A stretch of 64,000 nt of DNA. Source: Diospyros lotus (taxonomy: Eukaryota > Streptophyta > Magnoliopsida > Ericales > Ebenaceae). Positions 7,416 to 19,693 of the stretch are shown here, piece by piece. Every line of letters begins with the position of its first letter. The stretch's first letter is position 1. The stretch is taken from the NCBI RefSeq assembly GCF_014633365.1, contig NC_068352.1:34071310-34135309 (forward strand), given 5' to 3'. Below the pieces are notes generated by a model. The model was not told the DNA's origin. It saw only the letters and a program-made list of their open reading frames with translations, and did not search any database. The position numbers and the translations under genes were made by a program.

Positions 7416-10400
7416 CTACTCATCAGATGATGATGGATCATCTAAATCCACAACTCCTTCATTCTCCTCAACACTACCCTGGTATGGTTTCAACCTATGA
7501 CCATTGACTGTTAGAAGCTGTCCTGACTCCGGATTTTCTATCTCAAATGCCCCATATCCTGAGATGGACTTGATTACAAAGGGGCCGACCCATCGAGACT
7601 TCAATTTTCCTAGGAATAGATGCAATCGAGAATCATACAAGAGTACCCGTTGCCCTACCTGAAAGCTTTTTCGAATGATGTGCCGATCATGTAACTCTTT
7701 CATGCGAACCTTGGCCAATCGTGCATTTTCAAATGCTTCATTCCGAATTTCCTCAAGTTCATTCAATTGGAGCTTCCTGGATAAGCCTGCTTCAGTTAGA
7801 CTCTTGTTGATCTTATGAATTGCCCAATATGCTTTATGCTCAATTTCTACCGGCAGATGACAAGATTTACCGTATACTAGCCTATAGGGAGACATTCCCA
7901 AAATTGTTTTGTAAGCTGTTCTGTATGCCCAAAGAGCGTCTACTAGTCTTAAGGACCAATCCTTACGATTAGCAGCAACAGTCTTTTCCAATATGCGCTT
8001 AATCTCCCTATTGGCTAGCTCGGCTTGACCATTGGTTTGAGGATGGTATGGTGTTGCAACTTTATGCAGTACACCATATTTCTTCATTAATCCTGCCACT
8101 ACTTTATTACAAAAATGGGAACCCCCATCACTGATGATTGCTCGTGGCATCCCAAATCGACTGAATATATTTTCTTTCAAAAATTTCACGACAGTTCTAT
8201 GGTCATTTGTTCTGGCCGGGATTGCTTCTACCCATTTGGACACATAGTCAACAGCAAGTAAGATGTATTCATGACCAAATGAATTGACAAATGGGCCCAT
8301 AAAATCCATACCCCAACAGTCAAAAACTTCTAACACTTGGATCGGATGTAATGGCATCATGTTTCTCCTTGACAGACTTCCTAACCTTTGACATCGATCA
8401 CAATTTGAACAGAACTTGTACACATCCTTGAACAGTGTCGGCCAATAAAATCCACTCTGAAAAATTTTTGCAACTGTTTTCTTGACAGAAAAATGGCCTC
8501 CACATGCAAGAGTATGACTGAAATTGATGACACTTTGTTGCTCATGATCGGGTATGCATCTACGGATGATTTGGTCAGGACAATACTTGAAGAGGTAGGG
8601 CTCATCCCAAAAGAATGTTCTGACTTTTCTGAAGAATTTATGCCTATCTTGCTTACTCCAATGGTCTGGGATCAGACCAGTTGCCAGGTAGTTCGCAATG
8701 TCGGCATACCAAGGGACAACAGATGATGCACGAATAACATTCACTTTAAACAGTTGCTCATCAGGGAAATTGTCATGAATTGGTTCATCAAATTGTGTGA
8801 GATCTTGACTTGGAATCCTTGACAAATGGTCAGCCACCACATTTTCTACTCCCTTCTTGTCTCTGATTTCAATGTTGAACTCTTGCAGGAGTAAGATCCA
8901 TCGGAGCAGACGGGGTTTTGCATCTTGCTTTGTGAACAAATACTTCAGAGCAGCGTGATCAGTAAAAATGATCACTAGTGACCCTACGAGGTAAGATCGA
9001 AACTTGTCCAGGGCAAAGACAACTGCTAGTAACTCTTTCTCTGTAGTGGTGTAATTCTTTTGTGCCTCATTAAGAGTTTTGCTAGCATAATATATCACAT
9101 GAGGTTTCTTATCCTTCCTCTGCCCTAACACAGCTCCTACCGCATAATCACTAGCATCGCACATAAGTTCAAACGGGAGGGACCAATCAGGGGACTGAAT
9201 GATAGGTGCTGAAATGAGTGCATCTTTCAATTTATCAAAAGCATTTTGACAGGCAGGACTCCATTCAAACGGAACATCTTGAGACAACAAATAGCACAAG
9301 GGTCTTGTTATGGTGCTAAAGGAAGCAATGAATCTCTTATAAAACCCTGCATGTCCCAAAAAACTTCCGATGTCTTTCACATTCCTAGGGATGGGGAGTT
9401 TTTGAATTGTTTCAATTTTTGACCTGTCTACCTCCATCCCCCTAGATGAAACGATGTGCCCCAAGACTATGCCCTGTTTCACCATGAAGTGACATTTTTC
9501 CCAATTGAGTATCAGATTTGTTTCCTCACATCTTGCTAAAACCTTTTTCAGATTCTCCAAACAGGCCTCAAAGTTACTTCCATAAACAGAAAAGTCATCC
9601 ATAAATACTTCAACAATCTGCTCAACCATTTCACTGAAAATGCTCATCATACACCTTTGAAAGGTGGCTGGAGCATTGCATAACCCAAATGGCATGCGCC
9701 TGTATGCAAATGTCCCAAATGGACATGTGAAAGTTGTCTTCTCTTGATCTTCTAGTGCAATTTCTATCTGATTGTACCCTGAGTAGCCATCTAAGAAACA
9801 ATAGTAGGCTTGGCCTGCTATTCTCTCTAGAACTTGATCCAAGAAAGGCAAAGGAAAATGATCTTTCCTTGTCACAGAATTGAGCTTTTTATAATCAATG
9901 CACATACGCCATCCTGTCTGGATGCGCGTGGGAATCAGTTCATTGTTCTCATTTTTTACAACAGTGACTCCAGACTTTTTGGGTACTACCTGTGTTGGAC
10001 TTACCCACTTAGAATCAGAGATTGGGTAAATTATTTCAGCATCCAATAGCTTAAGCACTTCTTTTCTGACAACTTCTTTCATGTTGGGATTTAATCTCCT
10101 TTGCATTTGCCTAACTGGTTTTGCTCCTTCTTCCAAGAATATCTTATGAGTACAGATCAAAGGGCTAATACCTTGCAAATCTGAAATGGTCCATCCTAAT
10201 GACTTCCTATGTGCTTTTAGAACTTTTATCAGTTGTTGCTCTTGCTGAGGTGTCAAACTTGAAGAGATCACCACTGGGAATGCTTCCCCTTCTCCTAGAA
10301 AGACATATTTCAAATCACTGGGCAATGGCTTTCTCTCAGGCGTGGACTGATGGCTATCAGGAGCCATGAGCTTACTGTCCAAGTTCCTTAATGGCTCTAA

Positions 10401-12887
10401 ACCAGGCATCCATGTAGGCTTCTCACTTTCTTTGCTTATGACTTCCACTTCTTTTATTTCTTCGAGATCTTGATTTCCTTCTTTGGGTCTTCTCATGAAC
10501 TCTTCAAAACAGTCATTGGTCAGTGTTTGGATCAAGTCTACCTCCTCCACTTCACTCTCAGTGTCCTGATGTTTGGCTACCCTAAAGATATTCATTTCTA
10601 CAGTCATGTTCCCAAAAGATAGCTTTAACACACCATTCCTACAGTTGATGATGGCATTTGATGTGGCAAGGAATGGTCGACCTAAGATGACTGGCACAGG
10701 AGGTTGAGGCCCCTGATGCGGCTGGGTGTCCAAAACGATGAAGTCCACTGGAAAGTAGAACTTATCGATTTGTACCAGAACATCCTCCACAATTCCTCGT
10801 GGAACTTTGACTGATCGATCAGCCAGCTGAAGGGTCACTCTAGTGGGTTTAAGCTCACCTAATCCCAACTGTTGATACACACTGTATGGCAACAAATTGA
10901 CACTAGCTCCTAAATCTAAGAGTGCCCGATCAACCTTTTGACTTCCTATGATGCATGTAATGGTTGGACAGCCTGGATCTTTGTATTTGGGAGGAGTTTT
11001 CAATTGGAGAATGGCGCTGACTTGTTCAGTCAAGAATGCCTTTTCATGCACATTTGTTTTCCTTTTGACAGTGCACAGATCTTTCAAAAACTTTGCATAT
11101 GAAGGTGTTTGTTTGATTGCATCCAACAGCGGGATGTTGATTCTCACTTGCTTAAACACTTCATATATATCTGCATTTTGTTGCTCTTTTTTCAAATGAT
11201 TCAACCTTTGTGGAAAAGGTGGTTTGGGCCTGTATTGAATTTCTTTCTCATCTTCTTTTTGTTTTTCATTTTTCTCATTTTTTTCATCGATGGATTCATG
11301 ATCTTTTGGTTCTTTTTCTTCATCAACATGTTGGTTTATCCTAGGATCAGTTGGTTTCTCAATTATTCTTCCACTTCTTAGGGCAGTCACTGCTTGCACT
11401 TGTTCATGAGTGTTGGTTTCACTATTTGAAGCTTCTACCTGGTTGGTTTGCCTAATTGGGTTAGGATTAGTTTGGGATGGAAACCTCCCGGGTTCTCTCA
11501 CACTCAATGTTTGTGTTATCTTGGTCAACTGGCTCCTAATGTCTTCTATGGCTCTGTTTGTTTGGTCTTGATTTTTGACAAGCTGAGCAACCTGATTATT
11601 GATACCTGTTTGACTTTGGATGAACTGGTGCAAGGTATCTTCCAAAGATCTCCTATGAGGAGGTTGGTAAGTATTGGATGAAGAACCTTGATTTTGTTGG
11701 AAGGTATGTTGTTGTGTAGGGAAGGGAGGTTGAGAATGATTTTCAGAATCATTTCTCCAAGAAAAATTGGGGTGATTTCTATTATTGGGATGGTATGAAT
11801 TGTAGTTCTGATTATTCCCATAATAGGCTCCACTCTGATTTTGATTTTGTCTCCCCTCAAAGTTGTGTGAATGATTGTTATTAGTCTGCCCATACAATAC
11901 CTCATTGAAAGCAGGTAGGGTAGGACATTCTTCAGTTGAATGATCTGTTGCATCACACACAGCACACTTTACTTCCACTTGATTAACAGATTGCACCTTT
12001 TTGGGTTGCATGTTTTCAACTTTCTTTGTTAAAGCAGTTAATCTTGCATTTAAATCGTCACTCTCACTCAGTTGGTATCTCCCTCTAGGTTGTGGATTTT
12101 CTCTTGAATCAAGAGTAGATGTTGGACCAACTTCCCAGTTCCTTGTATTCTCAGCCAATGTGTCAAAGAAGTGGAAAGCTTCTTCTGGAGTCTTCTCATA
12201 GAATTCTCCATTGCACATTGTAGAAACTAGCATTTTCAATTGGGGAGTGAGTGAATCATGAAAGAAACTGACCACTCTCCATTGCTCAAAAGCATGGTGC
12301 GGACAAGTGTGAAGAAGGTCTTTAAACCTTTCCCACGCTTGCGCAAAATTCTCATTTGGTTTACAGGCAAAGTTCATGATTTGTCTTTGAAGAGTAGCAG
12401 TTCTGTTGGCAGGGAAGTATTTTTTTAAGAAAGTTGTTTGCATTTCTCTCCAAGTTCCTATAGATCTAGGTGGGAGAGTGCTTAACCATATTTTTGCCTT
12501 ATCTTTCAGTGAGAATGGAAAGAGTTTTAATCTTATGACATCCTCATTTGCTGTATGGTCCATGCAAGTGCTACATACTTCCTCAAATTCTATCATATGA
12601 GTATATGGATTTTCAGAATCCATGCCATGAAAAGTTGGCAACAATTGGATTGTGCCAGGTTTGAAGTTAAACCTATGATGATTGATGGGAAGAATAATGC
12701 ATGAGGGGGTTGTCTGCCTAGGAGGATGAAGATACTCCCTAAGGGGTCTGATCATCTCCTGATCAATGGGATCAGGGTCACCGTGGTCACTACCACGTGC
12801 AGACATGTTCTGTGGAAGTGGCATGTTCTCATTGTGTTGAGACATGAGTGACTGATTTTCTACTGTTTTACCTGACCTAAGTATCAT
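7416..12887 (-). CDS. Gag-pol polyprotein of the Athila-like Ty3/gypsy element, intact
   Basis: This single 1,823-codon ORF codes for the structural and replication proteins. In order: a retrotransposon gag domain (about residues 80-255), a zinc knuckle C308-x2-C311-x4-H316-x4-C321, an aspartic protease with D658 in LLDLGAS (DLGA instead of DSG/DTG, as known in Athila relatives), and reverse transcriptase with FMDD at 1095-1098. RNase H follows, then an integrase with an HHCC zinc finger (HFSV...CSNCDRCQ) and a DD35E triad D1528, D1587, E1623. No chromodomain is seen. No stop or frameshift is present, so the element could supply its own proteins. The start chosen lies 106 bases after the primer-binding site, leaving a short leader; gag and pol share one frame. 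Confidence 0.95.
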   Translation of the reverse strand: MILRSGKTVENQSLMSQHNENMPLPQNMSARGSDHGDPDPIDQEMIRPLREYLHPPRQTTPSCIILPINHHRFNFKPGTIQLLPTFHGMDSENPYTHMIEFEEVCSTCMDHTANEDVIRLKLFPFSLKDKAKIWLSTLPPRSIGTWREMQTTFLKKYFPANRTATLQRQIMNFACKPNENFAQAWERFKDLLHTCPHHAFEQWRVVSFFHDSLTPQLKMLVSTMCNGEFYEKTPEEAFHFFDTLAENTRNWEVGPTSTLDSRENPQPRGRYQLSESDDLNARLTALTKKVENMQPKKVQSVNQVEVKCAVCDATDHSTEECPTLPAFNEVLYGQTNNNHSHNFEGRQNQNQSGAYYGNNQNYNSYHPNNRNHPNFSWRNDSENHSQPPFPTQQHTFQQNQGSSSNTYQPPHRRSLEDTLHQFIQSQTGINNQVAQLVKNQDQTNRAIEDIRSQLTKITQTLSVREPGRFPSQTNPNPIRQTNQVEASNSETNTHEQVQAVTALRSGRIIEKPTDPRINQHVDEEKEPKDHESIDEKNEKNEKQKEDEKEIQYRPKPPFPQRLNHLKKEQQNADIYEVFKQVRINIPLLDAIKQTPSYAKFLKDLCTVKRKTNVHEKAFLTEQVSAILQLKTPPKYKDPGCPTITCIIGSQKVDRALLDLGASVNLLPYSVYQQLGLGELKPTRVTLQLADRSVKVPRGIVEDVLVQIDKFYFPVDFIVLDTQPHQGPQPPVPVILGRPFLATSNAIINCRNGVLKLSFGNMTVEMNIFRVAKHQDTESEVEEVDLIQTLTNDCFEEFMRRPKEGNQDLEEIKEVEVISKESEKPTWMPGLEPLRNLDSKLMAPDSHQSTPERKPLPSDLKYVFLGEGEAFPVVISSSLTPQQEQQLIKVLKAHRKSLGWTISDLQGISPLICTHKIFLEEGAKPVRQMQRRLNPNMKEVVRKEVLKLLDAEIIYPISDSKWVSPTQVVPKKSGVTVVKNENNELIPTRIQTGWRMCIDYKKLNSVTRKDHFPLPFLDQVLERIAGQAYYCFLDGYSGYNQIEIALEDQEKTTFTCPFGTFAYRRMPFGLCNAPATFQRCMMSIFSEMVEQIVEVFMDDFSVYGSNFEACLENLKKVLARCEETNLILNWEKCHFMVKQGIVLGHIVSSRGMEVDRSKIETIQKLPIPRNVKDIGSFLGHAGFYKRFIASFSTITRPLCYLLSQDVPFEWSPACQNAFDKLKDALISAPIIQSPDWSLPFELMCDASDYAVGAVLGQRKDKKPHVIYYASKTLNEAQKNYTTTEKELLAVVFALDKFRSYLVGSLVIIFTDHAALKYLFTKQDAKPRLLRWILLLQEFNIEIRDKKGVENVVADHLSRIPSQDLTQFDEPIHDNFPDEQLFKVNVIRASSVVPWYADIANYLATGLIPDHWSKQDRHKFFRKVRTFFWDEPYLFKYCPDQIIRRCIPDHEQQSVINFSHTLACGGHFSVKKTVAKIFQSGFYWPTLFKDVYKFCSNCDRCQRLGSLSRRNMMPLHPIQVLEVFDCWGMDFMGPFVNSFGHEYILLAVDYVSKWVEAIPARTNDHRTVVKFLKENIFSRFGMPRAIISDGGSHFCNKVVAGLMKKYGVLHKVATPYHPQTNGQAELANREIKRILEKTVAANRKDWSLRLVDALWAYRTAYKTILGMSPYRLVYGKSCHLPVEIEHKAYWAIHKINKSLTEAGLSRKLQLNELEEIRNEAFENARLAKVRMKELHDRHIIRKSFQVGQRVLLYDSRLHLFLGKLKSRWVGPFVIKSISGYGAFEIENPESGQLLTVNGHRLKPYQGSVEENEGVVDLDDPSSSDE

Positions 12888-12993
12888 ACACTATGCAAAA
12901 ATAAAAATAAAGTAAAAAGAAACAGAGTTACCGAATTTATCAGGAGATGCTTCTTCTTATATTTTGTTTTTCCTTTTTGTTTTTGCCTCAATC

Positions 12994-13011
12994 TCCCCGG
13001 CAACGGCGCCA
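12994..13011 (-). other. Primer-binding site matching tRNA-Asp
   Basis: The plus strand TCCCCGGCAACGGCGCCA equals the 3' end of plant tRNA-Asp including CCA, so the sense RNA pairs with that tRNA over 18 bases. Five bases (13012-13016) separate it from the 5' LTR. tRNA-Asp priming is characteristic of Athila elements. Confidence 0.93.
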
Positions 13012-13016
13012 AAATT

Positions 13017-15092
13017 TGACTGCACTCTCACCCTGCAATTAAAACACAAAACAAAACACAATAAAAATTTTATATTTTATTTATTTATTTAGGCGAGAGG
13101 TTTATACTCGTCAGTGTACGAGTGCAGTTGTAGTTCAAATTTAAATTTATACTTTCTGGATAAGTCCAGGTCGTCCACTGAGAGATTTATTTATGGCAAA
13201 AGAAAAAAAAAGAATGTCACACACACGCACACGCATTTAGATGGATTGATAACATGATTTTTTTATGATTTTTTTAGATAACAAATACTAGAAAATAAAG
13301 CAAGACAGAAGTTGAAATAAATACTAAACGTGAGAATATGAAATTGGAAAGTACTTGAGTTAAGACAATTTCAGTGCCAACCCGTTGATTCCCAAATATT
13401 AGCATAAAAGATTAGCAACATTAATTTAATTTCAGATATGAGGATTTGTTATTAAATGCAATAAAAGATAATGATAGCTCTAGTTTAAGCAATCCCCATA
13501 CATGATATGCGGGATTCTAATTTAAGAAACTACCATAAATTCAATTACAATTAATACACAAAACAACTAAATTAATCATCCGGGTTTGGGTATGATAGCG
13601 TTTCCAGTTCTAGTAACTCTCATGCGTGACATGAAAGCTCTAAGTTAGGCTTACGCTCCAATCCAAACCTAGTGATTTTTTAATAATCAAAACACACTCA
13701 TATTGAAGTTTAAACCAATGTTACTCATTTAAAGCGTAGCTTTCTTTGGGAATCATTAGCGTTAGACACTGTCCTTGCCTTAACCCAAGATTAGATTTAG
13801 CTACTCATCTCTATTAAATTAATTGACAACAATTTAAATGACATAATTTAAATAACAGAATTTAAATGACAGGAATTAAAATAGAAGAAACTAACCGGCC
13901 ATTTAGGCGGTAGATAATTAAAATACAAGAATTAAAATTGCAAGAATTTAAAGGCAAGAAACTAACCGTCCATTTAGGCGGTGAACAATTAAAATACAAG
14001 AATGAAAATTGCAGAAATTTAAAGGCACAAATTAACCGGCCATTTAGGCGGTGAATAATAAAGTAATAATAAATGACATAAGAATTTAAAAGAAGAAAGG
14101 AAGGAAGTAAGATCACAAGAGAGAATACTAAAGAAAAGGGGAAAGAACAAGAACAATTCTCAAATAGAGAATTATAAGGAAACAACTAAACATTGATTCA
14201 AGAATAATAATCACACTTACAAATGCAATCAAGTGATCTATTTATAGGCCACAAGATGCATTACAAACCACACAATTTCAATTATTCAACTAGACATAAT
14301 TATATCTAATGGGCACTCACATACTTAAAGTTAAATGGATTTTAGCTATAATACACACCTAATATTAAATGGATTTTAGCTAAAATACATACCTAATAAA
14401 GCATTCATAAAGTTAAATGGATTTTAGCTATAATATCCACCTAATAGTTAAGTGGATTTTAGCTAAAAAACACACCTAATAAAGCTCTCACATAAAAAAT
14501 AAAAATAGATTTCTATAAATTGATTTTTAATCTTCATTAGGATTAAAAATAATCCTTGGGCCTTCTCCAAATAATATCTTCCATGGGTTGCTCAAATTGG
14601 GCCTTAATTCTTCATGGGCTTAAATTCTTCATGGACTTTAATTTTTCATGTGCTTGATTTCTTCATGGACTTGAATTCTTCATGGGCTTAATTTCTCCAT
14701 GGGTTTGATTTCTTCATGGACTTGAATTCTTCATGGACTTTAAGTCTTCATGGGCTTTAATTCTTCATGCCTAAAAAAAATAAAAATAATTTAATATTAT
14801 TAATAAATTATATATTATATATATGTATTACACATGGCACATATATATATATATATTATATTATATTATATATATTACATGAATGCATATAATGATGTAT
14901 ATGTATTATATATAATTTTATATATTATTATTATTATTATTAAATTTTACTTTAAAATTTCATTTCATTCATTTTTCAATTTAAACTTGCATATAACCAT
15001 AAAATATATATTAATATCTAATTTAAACTATTTTTAAGATCAAAAGAAGGATATAATTATAACAAAATTTTTATAAAATTAACCACTAATCA
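13017..15092 (-). repeat. 5' LTR of the Athila-like element
   Basis: The 2,076-bp LTR is near-identical to 1247-3311. Differences seen include single-base changes and one TTTCAA-type insertion near 14275. It supplies the promoter for the element on the minus strand. Confidence 0.95.
14236..14249 (-). promoter_or_regulatory. TATA box of the LTR promoter
   Basis: On the minus strand GCCTATAAATAGATC is a strong plant TATA box, in the middle of the 5' LTR. It would place the RNA start near 14205, giving a U3 region of about 850 bp and a long R-U5. The 3' LTR holds the same motif at about 2467-2479. Confidence 0.75.
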
Positions 15093-15097
15093 AGCCC
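15093..15097. repeat. Target-site duplication, right copy (AGCCC)
   Basis: Directly follows the terminal CA of the right LTR and matches 1242-1246. Confidence 0.95.
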
Positions 15098-15194
15098 CAA
15101 TTGATTTTGTATGTCGATTTGATTGTGCGTAATCTATTTATTGTTGCTTCTTTTTTGCTTTCAAGATTATGTCGGGGTGAGTGTTTGTGAGGCG

Positions 15195-15465
15195 ATGAAG
15201 ACCGTGATGATTTGAGGTCCGCCCGTCGGGTCTGGCCCAAGCGTAGGTGGGCGGACTAATTGAGCCTGGTGGAGTAGGGCACGACTTAAGAAACTAGGCT
15301 TAGCACAGGCACAGGTGGGTGGACTGGCTAAGCTTGGCTGGGCAGGGCACAACTTAGGAAACCGGGATGACCTGAGGTTCGCGGGCCGGGATTGGCTAGG
15401 GCATAGGTGGGCGAACTGGCCAAGCCTGGCTGGGCAAGGCACGGCTTGGGGTTGTAACATAATCA
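15195..15465. repeat. GC-rich tandem repeat, three imperfect copies of about 70-90 bp
   Basis: Units share AGGTGGGCGGACT...GAGCCTGG...GGGCACGACTTA with many substitutions. Such repeats between pol and the 3' LTR are common in Tat elements. The reading frames through it are by-products. Confidence 0.7.
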
Positions 15466-15479
15466 ATCCTCTAAGCATC

Positions 15480-15760
15480 CATTTTCATTGATAAGAGAAC
15501 CTCGACGTAGAACCAAATAACATCTGACTTTATTCATAAGTGAAACTTGGTGTGAAATTTCAAAAAATATAACATCTAATCTTATTTCTAAGAGAACCTC
15601 GGCGTAGAATCGAATAACATCCCATGTAACAAAACATCTGACTTCATTGATAAGAAGACCTTGGTGTTGAATTGAGTAACATGTCATGTAACAGAATATC
15701 TGAATTTATTTATAAGAGGACCTCGGCGTAGAACCAAGTGACATACCCGATAATAAAACT
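15480..15760. repeat. Second degenerate tandem repeat, about 50-65 bp unit
   Basis: The motif ACCTCGGCGTAGAA(C/T)C(A/G)A and its variants, with AACATCTGA(C/A)TT spacers, recurs about five times. It is part of the 3' non-coding region of the Tat element. Confidence 0.6.
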
Positions 15761-15859
15761 AAAGTAATAAGAAACACGAAGCCAAACTGCAACATAAATT
15801 AATTTTAAACCGTAAACAATTCGCAAGGATGATCATGAGGTTGTTACTTAGTTGTAGTA

Positions 15860-16636
15860 CTTATGTAGGCTAGTTGCGTTCCATAATCTTAGCAATGGTC
15901 GTCCTGAGACTTCAGTGAGGTGGTAAGATCCATTCTCAAGGTTGTGAGTGACACGATAAGGGCCTTCCCAGTTGACACAGAGCTTTCCTTATCCAGGTTG
16001 TTGTCTCGCAATTTCTACCTTCTTTAGGATTAGGTCTCCCTCCCAAAAACTCTAGGGACTGACCCCCGGGTTATACTTTCAGGCTACCTTTTGCTTAGCT
16101 ACTTGTTCTTGGATACAAGCTAGCTCTCGTACCTCCTGAATGAGGTCCAGATCCATTCTTTGTTAATCTCTATTGGTATCTTCTCGGAAGTGCTCTATTC
16201 GGGGACTTGGCTCCCTAACTTCCACTGGAATCATTGCTTTCGACTAGTAAGTGAGCCTGAAAGGGGTTTCTATTGTTGATGTTTGGATTATGGTATGGTA
16301 TGACCATAGTACCATAGGGAGCTCTTCTAACCATGCCCCATTCGTCTGATCTAGCCGTTTCTTGAGCCTAGTGAGGATGACCTTGTTGGCAGTTTCGGCT
16401 TGTCCTTTTGTCTTGGGATGCTCGACTGATGTGAAGGTCTGAAGAATACCAAGCTCCTTACAAAATTCTTGAAATTTTGAGTTAATGAATTGTGTGTCGT
16501 TATCGGAAATGATTAGCCCTGGCAGGCTGTATCTATATATAACATTTTTTCTAGATGAACTTTTAACTTTCTTTATCGTAAATGTTGTTAGGGGTTCAAC
16601 TTTGATCCATTTGGTGAAGTAATCGATAGACACCAC
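15860..16636 (-). pseudogene. Integrase remnant of the Tat element
   Basis: 16244-16636 is open for 130 codons and shows the integrase core: SIDYFTKW with the first acidic residue, ISDNDTQF with the second, and GQAETAN with Glu. Below it, in broken frames, come the C-terminal pieces ending in a WNAT-like block near 15870. Stops are present in the tail, for example around 16050. Confidence 0.8.
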
Positions 16637-17250
16637 AATGAACTTGAGCTGGCCCGAGGCCAGCGGGAAAGGTCCTAGCAGGTCAATTCCCCACTTGTAG
16701 AAGGGCCAAGATGCATCGAGGCTGTGGAGTGTTTCTGGTAGGGAGTGATGTGTATTCGCATACTTCTGGCACTCCTAGCATCTTTTTACATATTCCAGAG
16801 ACTCATTGCGCATGGTCGGCTAATAGTACCAGGCCCTTAATATTTTTGCTGCTAGGGACCGACCCCGGATATGGCTTCCATAGACCTCCTCATGGATTTC
16901 GGACATCAGGTAAGCAACTTGCCTCTCATCTACGTACTTGAGAAGATGATCGTAAAGCTTCTTTTGTATAGTTGATCCCTGGTCATGGCTTAAAGGCTAG
17001 CCGTCTTCCTTAATTCTTGGCCTCGTCTGGGTCATCAGGTAGCACCCATTTTTTCAAGAACTAGCTAATGGGGGTTCCCTAGAAACTGGGGTCTGCCTCC
17101 ACGGCTTGTACTTCTGAATCAATCGTCGACGAGTTCAAAGTTTCCAGTATGACCGATTGATTGTTTCCTCGAGCCTTGGTGCTAGCAAGCTTTGAGAGTA
17201 GGTATGCTCTTGAATTTTGCTCCCTTAATACATATTCAATGTCAAAAGAT

Positions 17251-17550
17251 TCAAAGGCCTTGGATTGGATCCTGACCTTGTCGAGATACTTGCTGAGATG
17301 AGGATCTTTTGCCTAAAATTTTACCTTTAACTTGATTAGCTACCAATTGTGAATCAGTCCTTGCAATTAACCTAATGGCCCCAACTTCCTTGGCCAAGCC
17401 TAGCCCAGCGACGAGGGCTTTATACTCAGCTTGGTTATTGCTTACCTTGAAGTCGAAACGGAAGGACTGTTCGATCAGGAACCCATATGGCCCTTCTAAG
17501 ATTATTCCCGCACTACTTTCCTTGATATTTGAAGCTCCTTCCACTGACAA
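17251..17550 (-). pseudogene. Second (Tat-specific) RNase H remnant
   Basis: A 99-codon stretch reads VEGASN...SSAGIILEGP...SNNQAEYKALVAGL...RTDSQLVANQ, the usual pattern of the additional RNase H of Tat elements, with Asp, Glu and Asp catalytic candidates. It then loses frame. Confidence 0.8.
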
Positions 17551-17579
17551 ATTTCATGGGTTATTATCAAAAATTTTAG

Positions 17580-19092
17580 CAGGTGAAGATAAATTAACAC
17601 ATAAATCAAATAGTACTTGGGATTTAATATGTTTGCGGGGTTGGTACTGTATGCCAAATTTGGAAAGCTCCATCGACCATGTGATCATTATGCTTGAGAG
17701 CTCAGGCTTCTAGAACACCTACTTGATTGGTTGATCGGTTAGTACTATGATCTAGTGACTCTAGAAGTAAGGCTTGAGCTTTCGGGCTATGGTAACTAAG
17801 GCTAGAACTAACTTCTCTATCTTTTGGTATCGAATTTCGGGCCCTTACAAAACTTTGTTGACAAAATAGATCGGTCCCTGTATTTTTTTGTCATCCCTTA
17901 CTAACACGGAATTGAGCGCGCTCTTAGAAACAGAGAGGTAGATAAGAAGTTCTTCGCTAGGCTCTAACCTGGAGAGAATGAGAGGGGTTGTTAGGAAGTG
18001 CTTTAGCTCTTGGAAGGCGGCTTCATACTGTTCAGTCCACTGGAAATCTGCTAGTTTCTTTAAACACTAGAAGAACAGTTGAGCTTGGTTTATTTACTTC
18101 GAGAGAAAGCGAGAGAGGGTAGCTATTCGTTCTGTTAGTCGTTGGACCTCTTTCACATTGCTAGGGCTGCACATCTCGAGGATAACTCAGCACTTGTCGA
18201 GGTTGGCTTCTATCTTTCGGCTAGTAAGCATAAATCTGAGGAACTTTCTAGCCTGCACACCAAAAACACACTTTCTTGGATTCAGCCTTATGTTGTGTTG
18301 TCAGATTTGTTCAAAGATTTTGGCCATATCTGAGAAAGGATCTCCATTCCCCGATGTCTTGGCCACCATATCATCAACGTATACTTTCTTGTTGCGTCCT
18401 ATTTGATTAGCAAACACCATGTTTATCAGCTACTGGTATGTAGCCCTTACATTATTTAATCCAAATGACATGATTCTATAGCAGAAATTTTCGTCCTCGG
18501 TGATGAAAGCTATCTTTTCTTCATCATCCAGGTGCGTCTAGATTTGATTGTACCCTGAGTAGGCGTTCATAAAGCTAAGATATCGATATCTCGAGGCTCC
18601 ATCCACAAGCCGGTCGATATTTGGCAAGGGGTAGAAATCCTTCGAACATGCTTTGTTTAAGTTGGTGAAATTCACACACTTCTTCCATTTTTCCAAGGAT
18701 TTCTTTACCATCACCACGTTTGACAGTCAGGTGATATAATGTACTTCCCTTATGAACCTGACTTGGAGGAGTTTCAACCACCCCTCCTCGACTACCGCCT
18801 ACCACTTTTCCTCACCTAACTTTCTTTTCCTTTGCGTGACCGGGCTCACATTGGAATCTAAGGCCAACTTTTGGCAAATGAAGGATGAGTCAATGCCTAG
18901 CATGTTTGCGGGTGTCCAAGGGAAAAAGTCAGCATTTTGCTCTATCAGCGTGGTCAATTGCTTCTTGAGGCCATGGAAAAGTGCAACACCGACTCTACTC
19001 ATCTGTTTCGGATGGGCCCCCAAGCTCATAGGAAGTAGCTCTTCCGTGGCTTGTGATCGTATAATACCCCGAGAGCCCAAGGTTAGGTCCAA
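17580..19092 (-). pseudogene. Reverse transcriptase and first RNase H remnant of the Tat element
   Basis: 18799-19092 carries the segment before reverse transcriptase (ADFFPWTPANMLGID...RKRKLGEEKW). Broken frames between about 18150 and 18700 hold reverse transcriptase pieces (YNQI, LDDEEKIAFITEDENF). About 17700-18060 holds RNase H pieces (LIYLSVSKSALNSVLV, IYFVNKVL). Multiple stops and frame changes occur. Confidence 0.75.
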
Positions 19093-19159
19093 GAAGGGAT
19101 TATAGAGAAACTAGTATATATCGAGGATAGTAAGGAAGCAAACAACACCAGCTAGATAC

Positions 19160-19312
19160 ATTTTGATCTAAATGTGGATAAAGAACTCCAAGGTTGAGCG
19201 TGCTCGACCTAGGTTAACTTAATGATGGATGACCCCTGGGAAGTTCACGTAGGCCCATTAGGGTAAGTTGATTCGGTCCTTCCTATCACTCGATGCTGGA
19301 TGTTATAGGTCG
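19160..19312 (+). mobile_element. 5S-rRNA-like block, probable Cassandra-type TRIM LTR fragment
   Basis: AGAACTCCAAGGTTGAGCGTG (about 19175-19195) and GATGGATGACCCCTGGGAAG (about 19223-19242) follow the order and spacing of the 5S rRNA internal promoter (box A and box C regions). The stretch ends GATGCTGGATGTTATA, like the end of Cassandra LTRs (GGATGTTACA). It lies in the Tat element between protease and reverse transcriptase. A related block is at 40825-40937. It is too diverged to be a 5S gene. Confidence 0.55.
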
Positions 19313-19456
19313 GTTATCCAGGAATTCGCATCGTCGATCTAACTCGACCATGTTCACGCTATGATTTGCGACTCAGCTACTGGTGGTAACAATCTAGTTA
19401 CCGTGGTTTCCTCTAGCAGACAGGGAGTGTTGGACTCTCAAGCTATCATTGTAGCA

Positions 19457-19693
19457 TTATTGGGCCTTCTTTTGGTCAGCGTGGACCATTCCGACCTTGG
19501 TGGCTGAAATTGAGAATTTCATCACCAAATGTGGAATGGAAACAACTGCGCCCAAAGAATTGAGGAACGGGTGGCCCAATAGGGCGTTGTAAGGCATCTG
19601 GCAGTCAATTACCAAGCACTTGACGTTGATCATCTTAAGCGATAGTGCTAACCCGAACGTCGTCAGTAGCTCTATGTACCCATTTATGTTCAC
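19457..19693 (-). pseudogene. Aspartic protease remnant of the Tat element
   Basis: The 78-codon stretch contains the C-terminal protease block YNALLGHPFLNSLGAVVS. The catalytic Asp segment is in degraded sequence upstream. Confidence 0.7.

Larger units (their letters stand above)
1247..15092 (-). mobile_element. Athila-like Ty3/gypsy LTR retrotransposon carrying a LOG-like gene and a cysteine-rich gene
   Basis: This is a complete 13,846-bp element read on the minus strand. In sense order it has: 5' LTR 13017-15092, primer-binding site 12994-13011, an uninterrupted gag-pol ORF 7416-12887, a cysteine-rich ORF 5959-6504, a LOG-family ORF 5132-5791, a polypurine tract at 3312-3326, and 3' LTR 1247-3311. 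The LTRs begin TG and end CA and are flanked by AGCCC. The tRNA-Asp primer site, the long LTRs, the DLGA protease site and extra coding space after integrase fit the Athila lineage. By eye the LTRs differ by about a dozen substitutions plus a few small indels, so the insertion is young. It sits inside an older Tat element. Confidence 0.93.

Noticed and set aside
8493..12600. Plus-strand ORFs opposite gag-pol
   Set aside because: Shadow frames of an intact 1,823-codon gene with all expected catalytic motifs.
12994..13011. tRNA-Asp gene
   Set aside because: Only the 3' 18 bases of the tRNA are present, next to an LTR: it is a primer-binding site.
15167..15478. 103-codon Pro/Cys/Ser-rich ORF
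   Set aside because: Lies wholly in a GC-rich tandem repeat of the Tat element.
19160..19312. 5S rRNA gene
   Set aside because: Only parts of the internal promoter match and the rest diverges; the ends fit a Cassandra-type LTR better.
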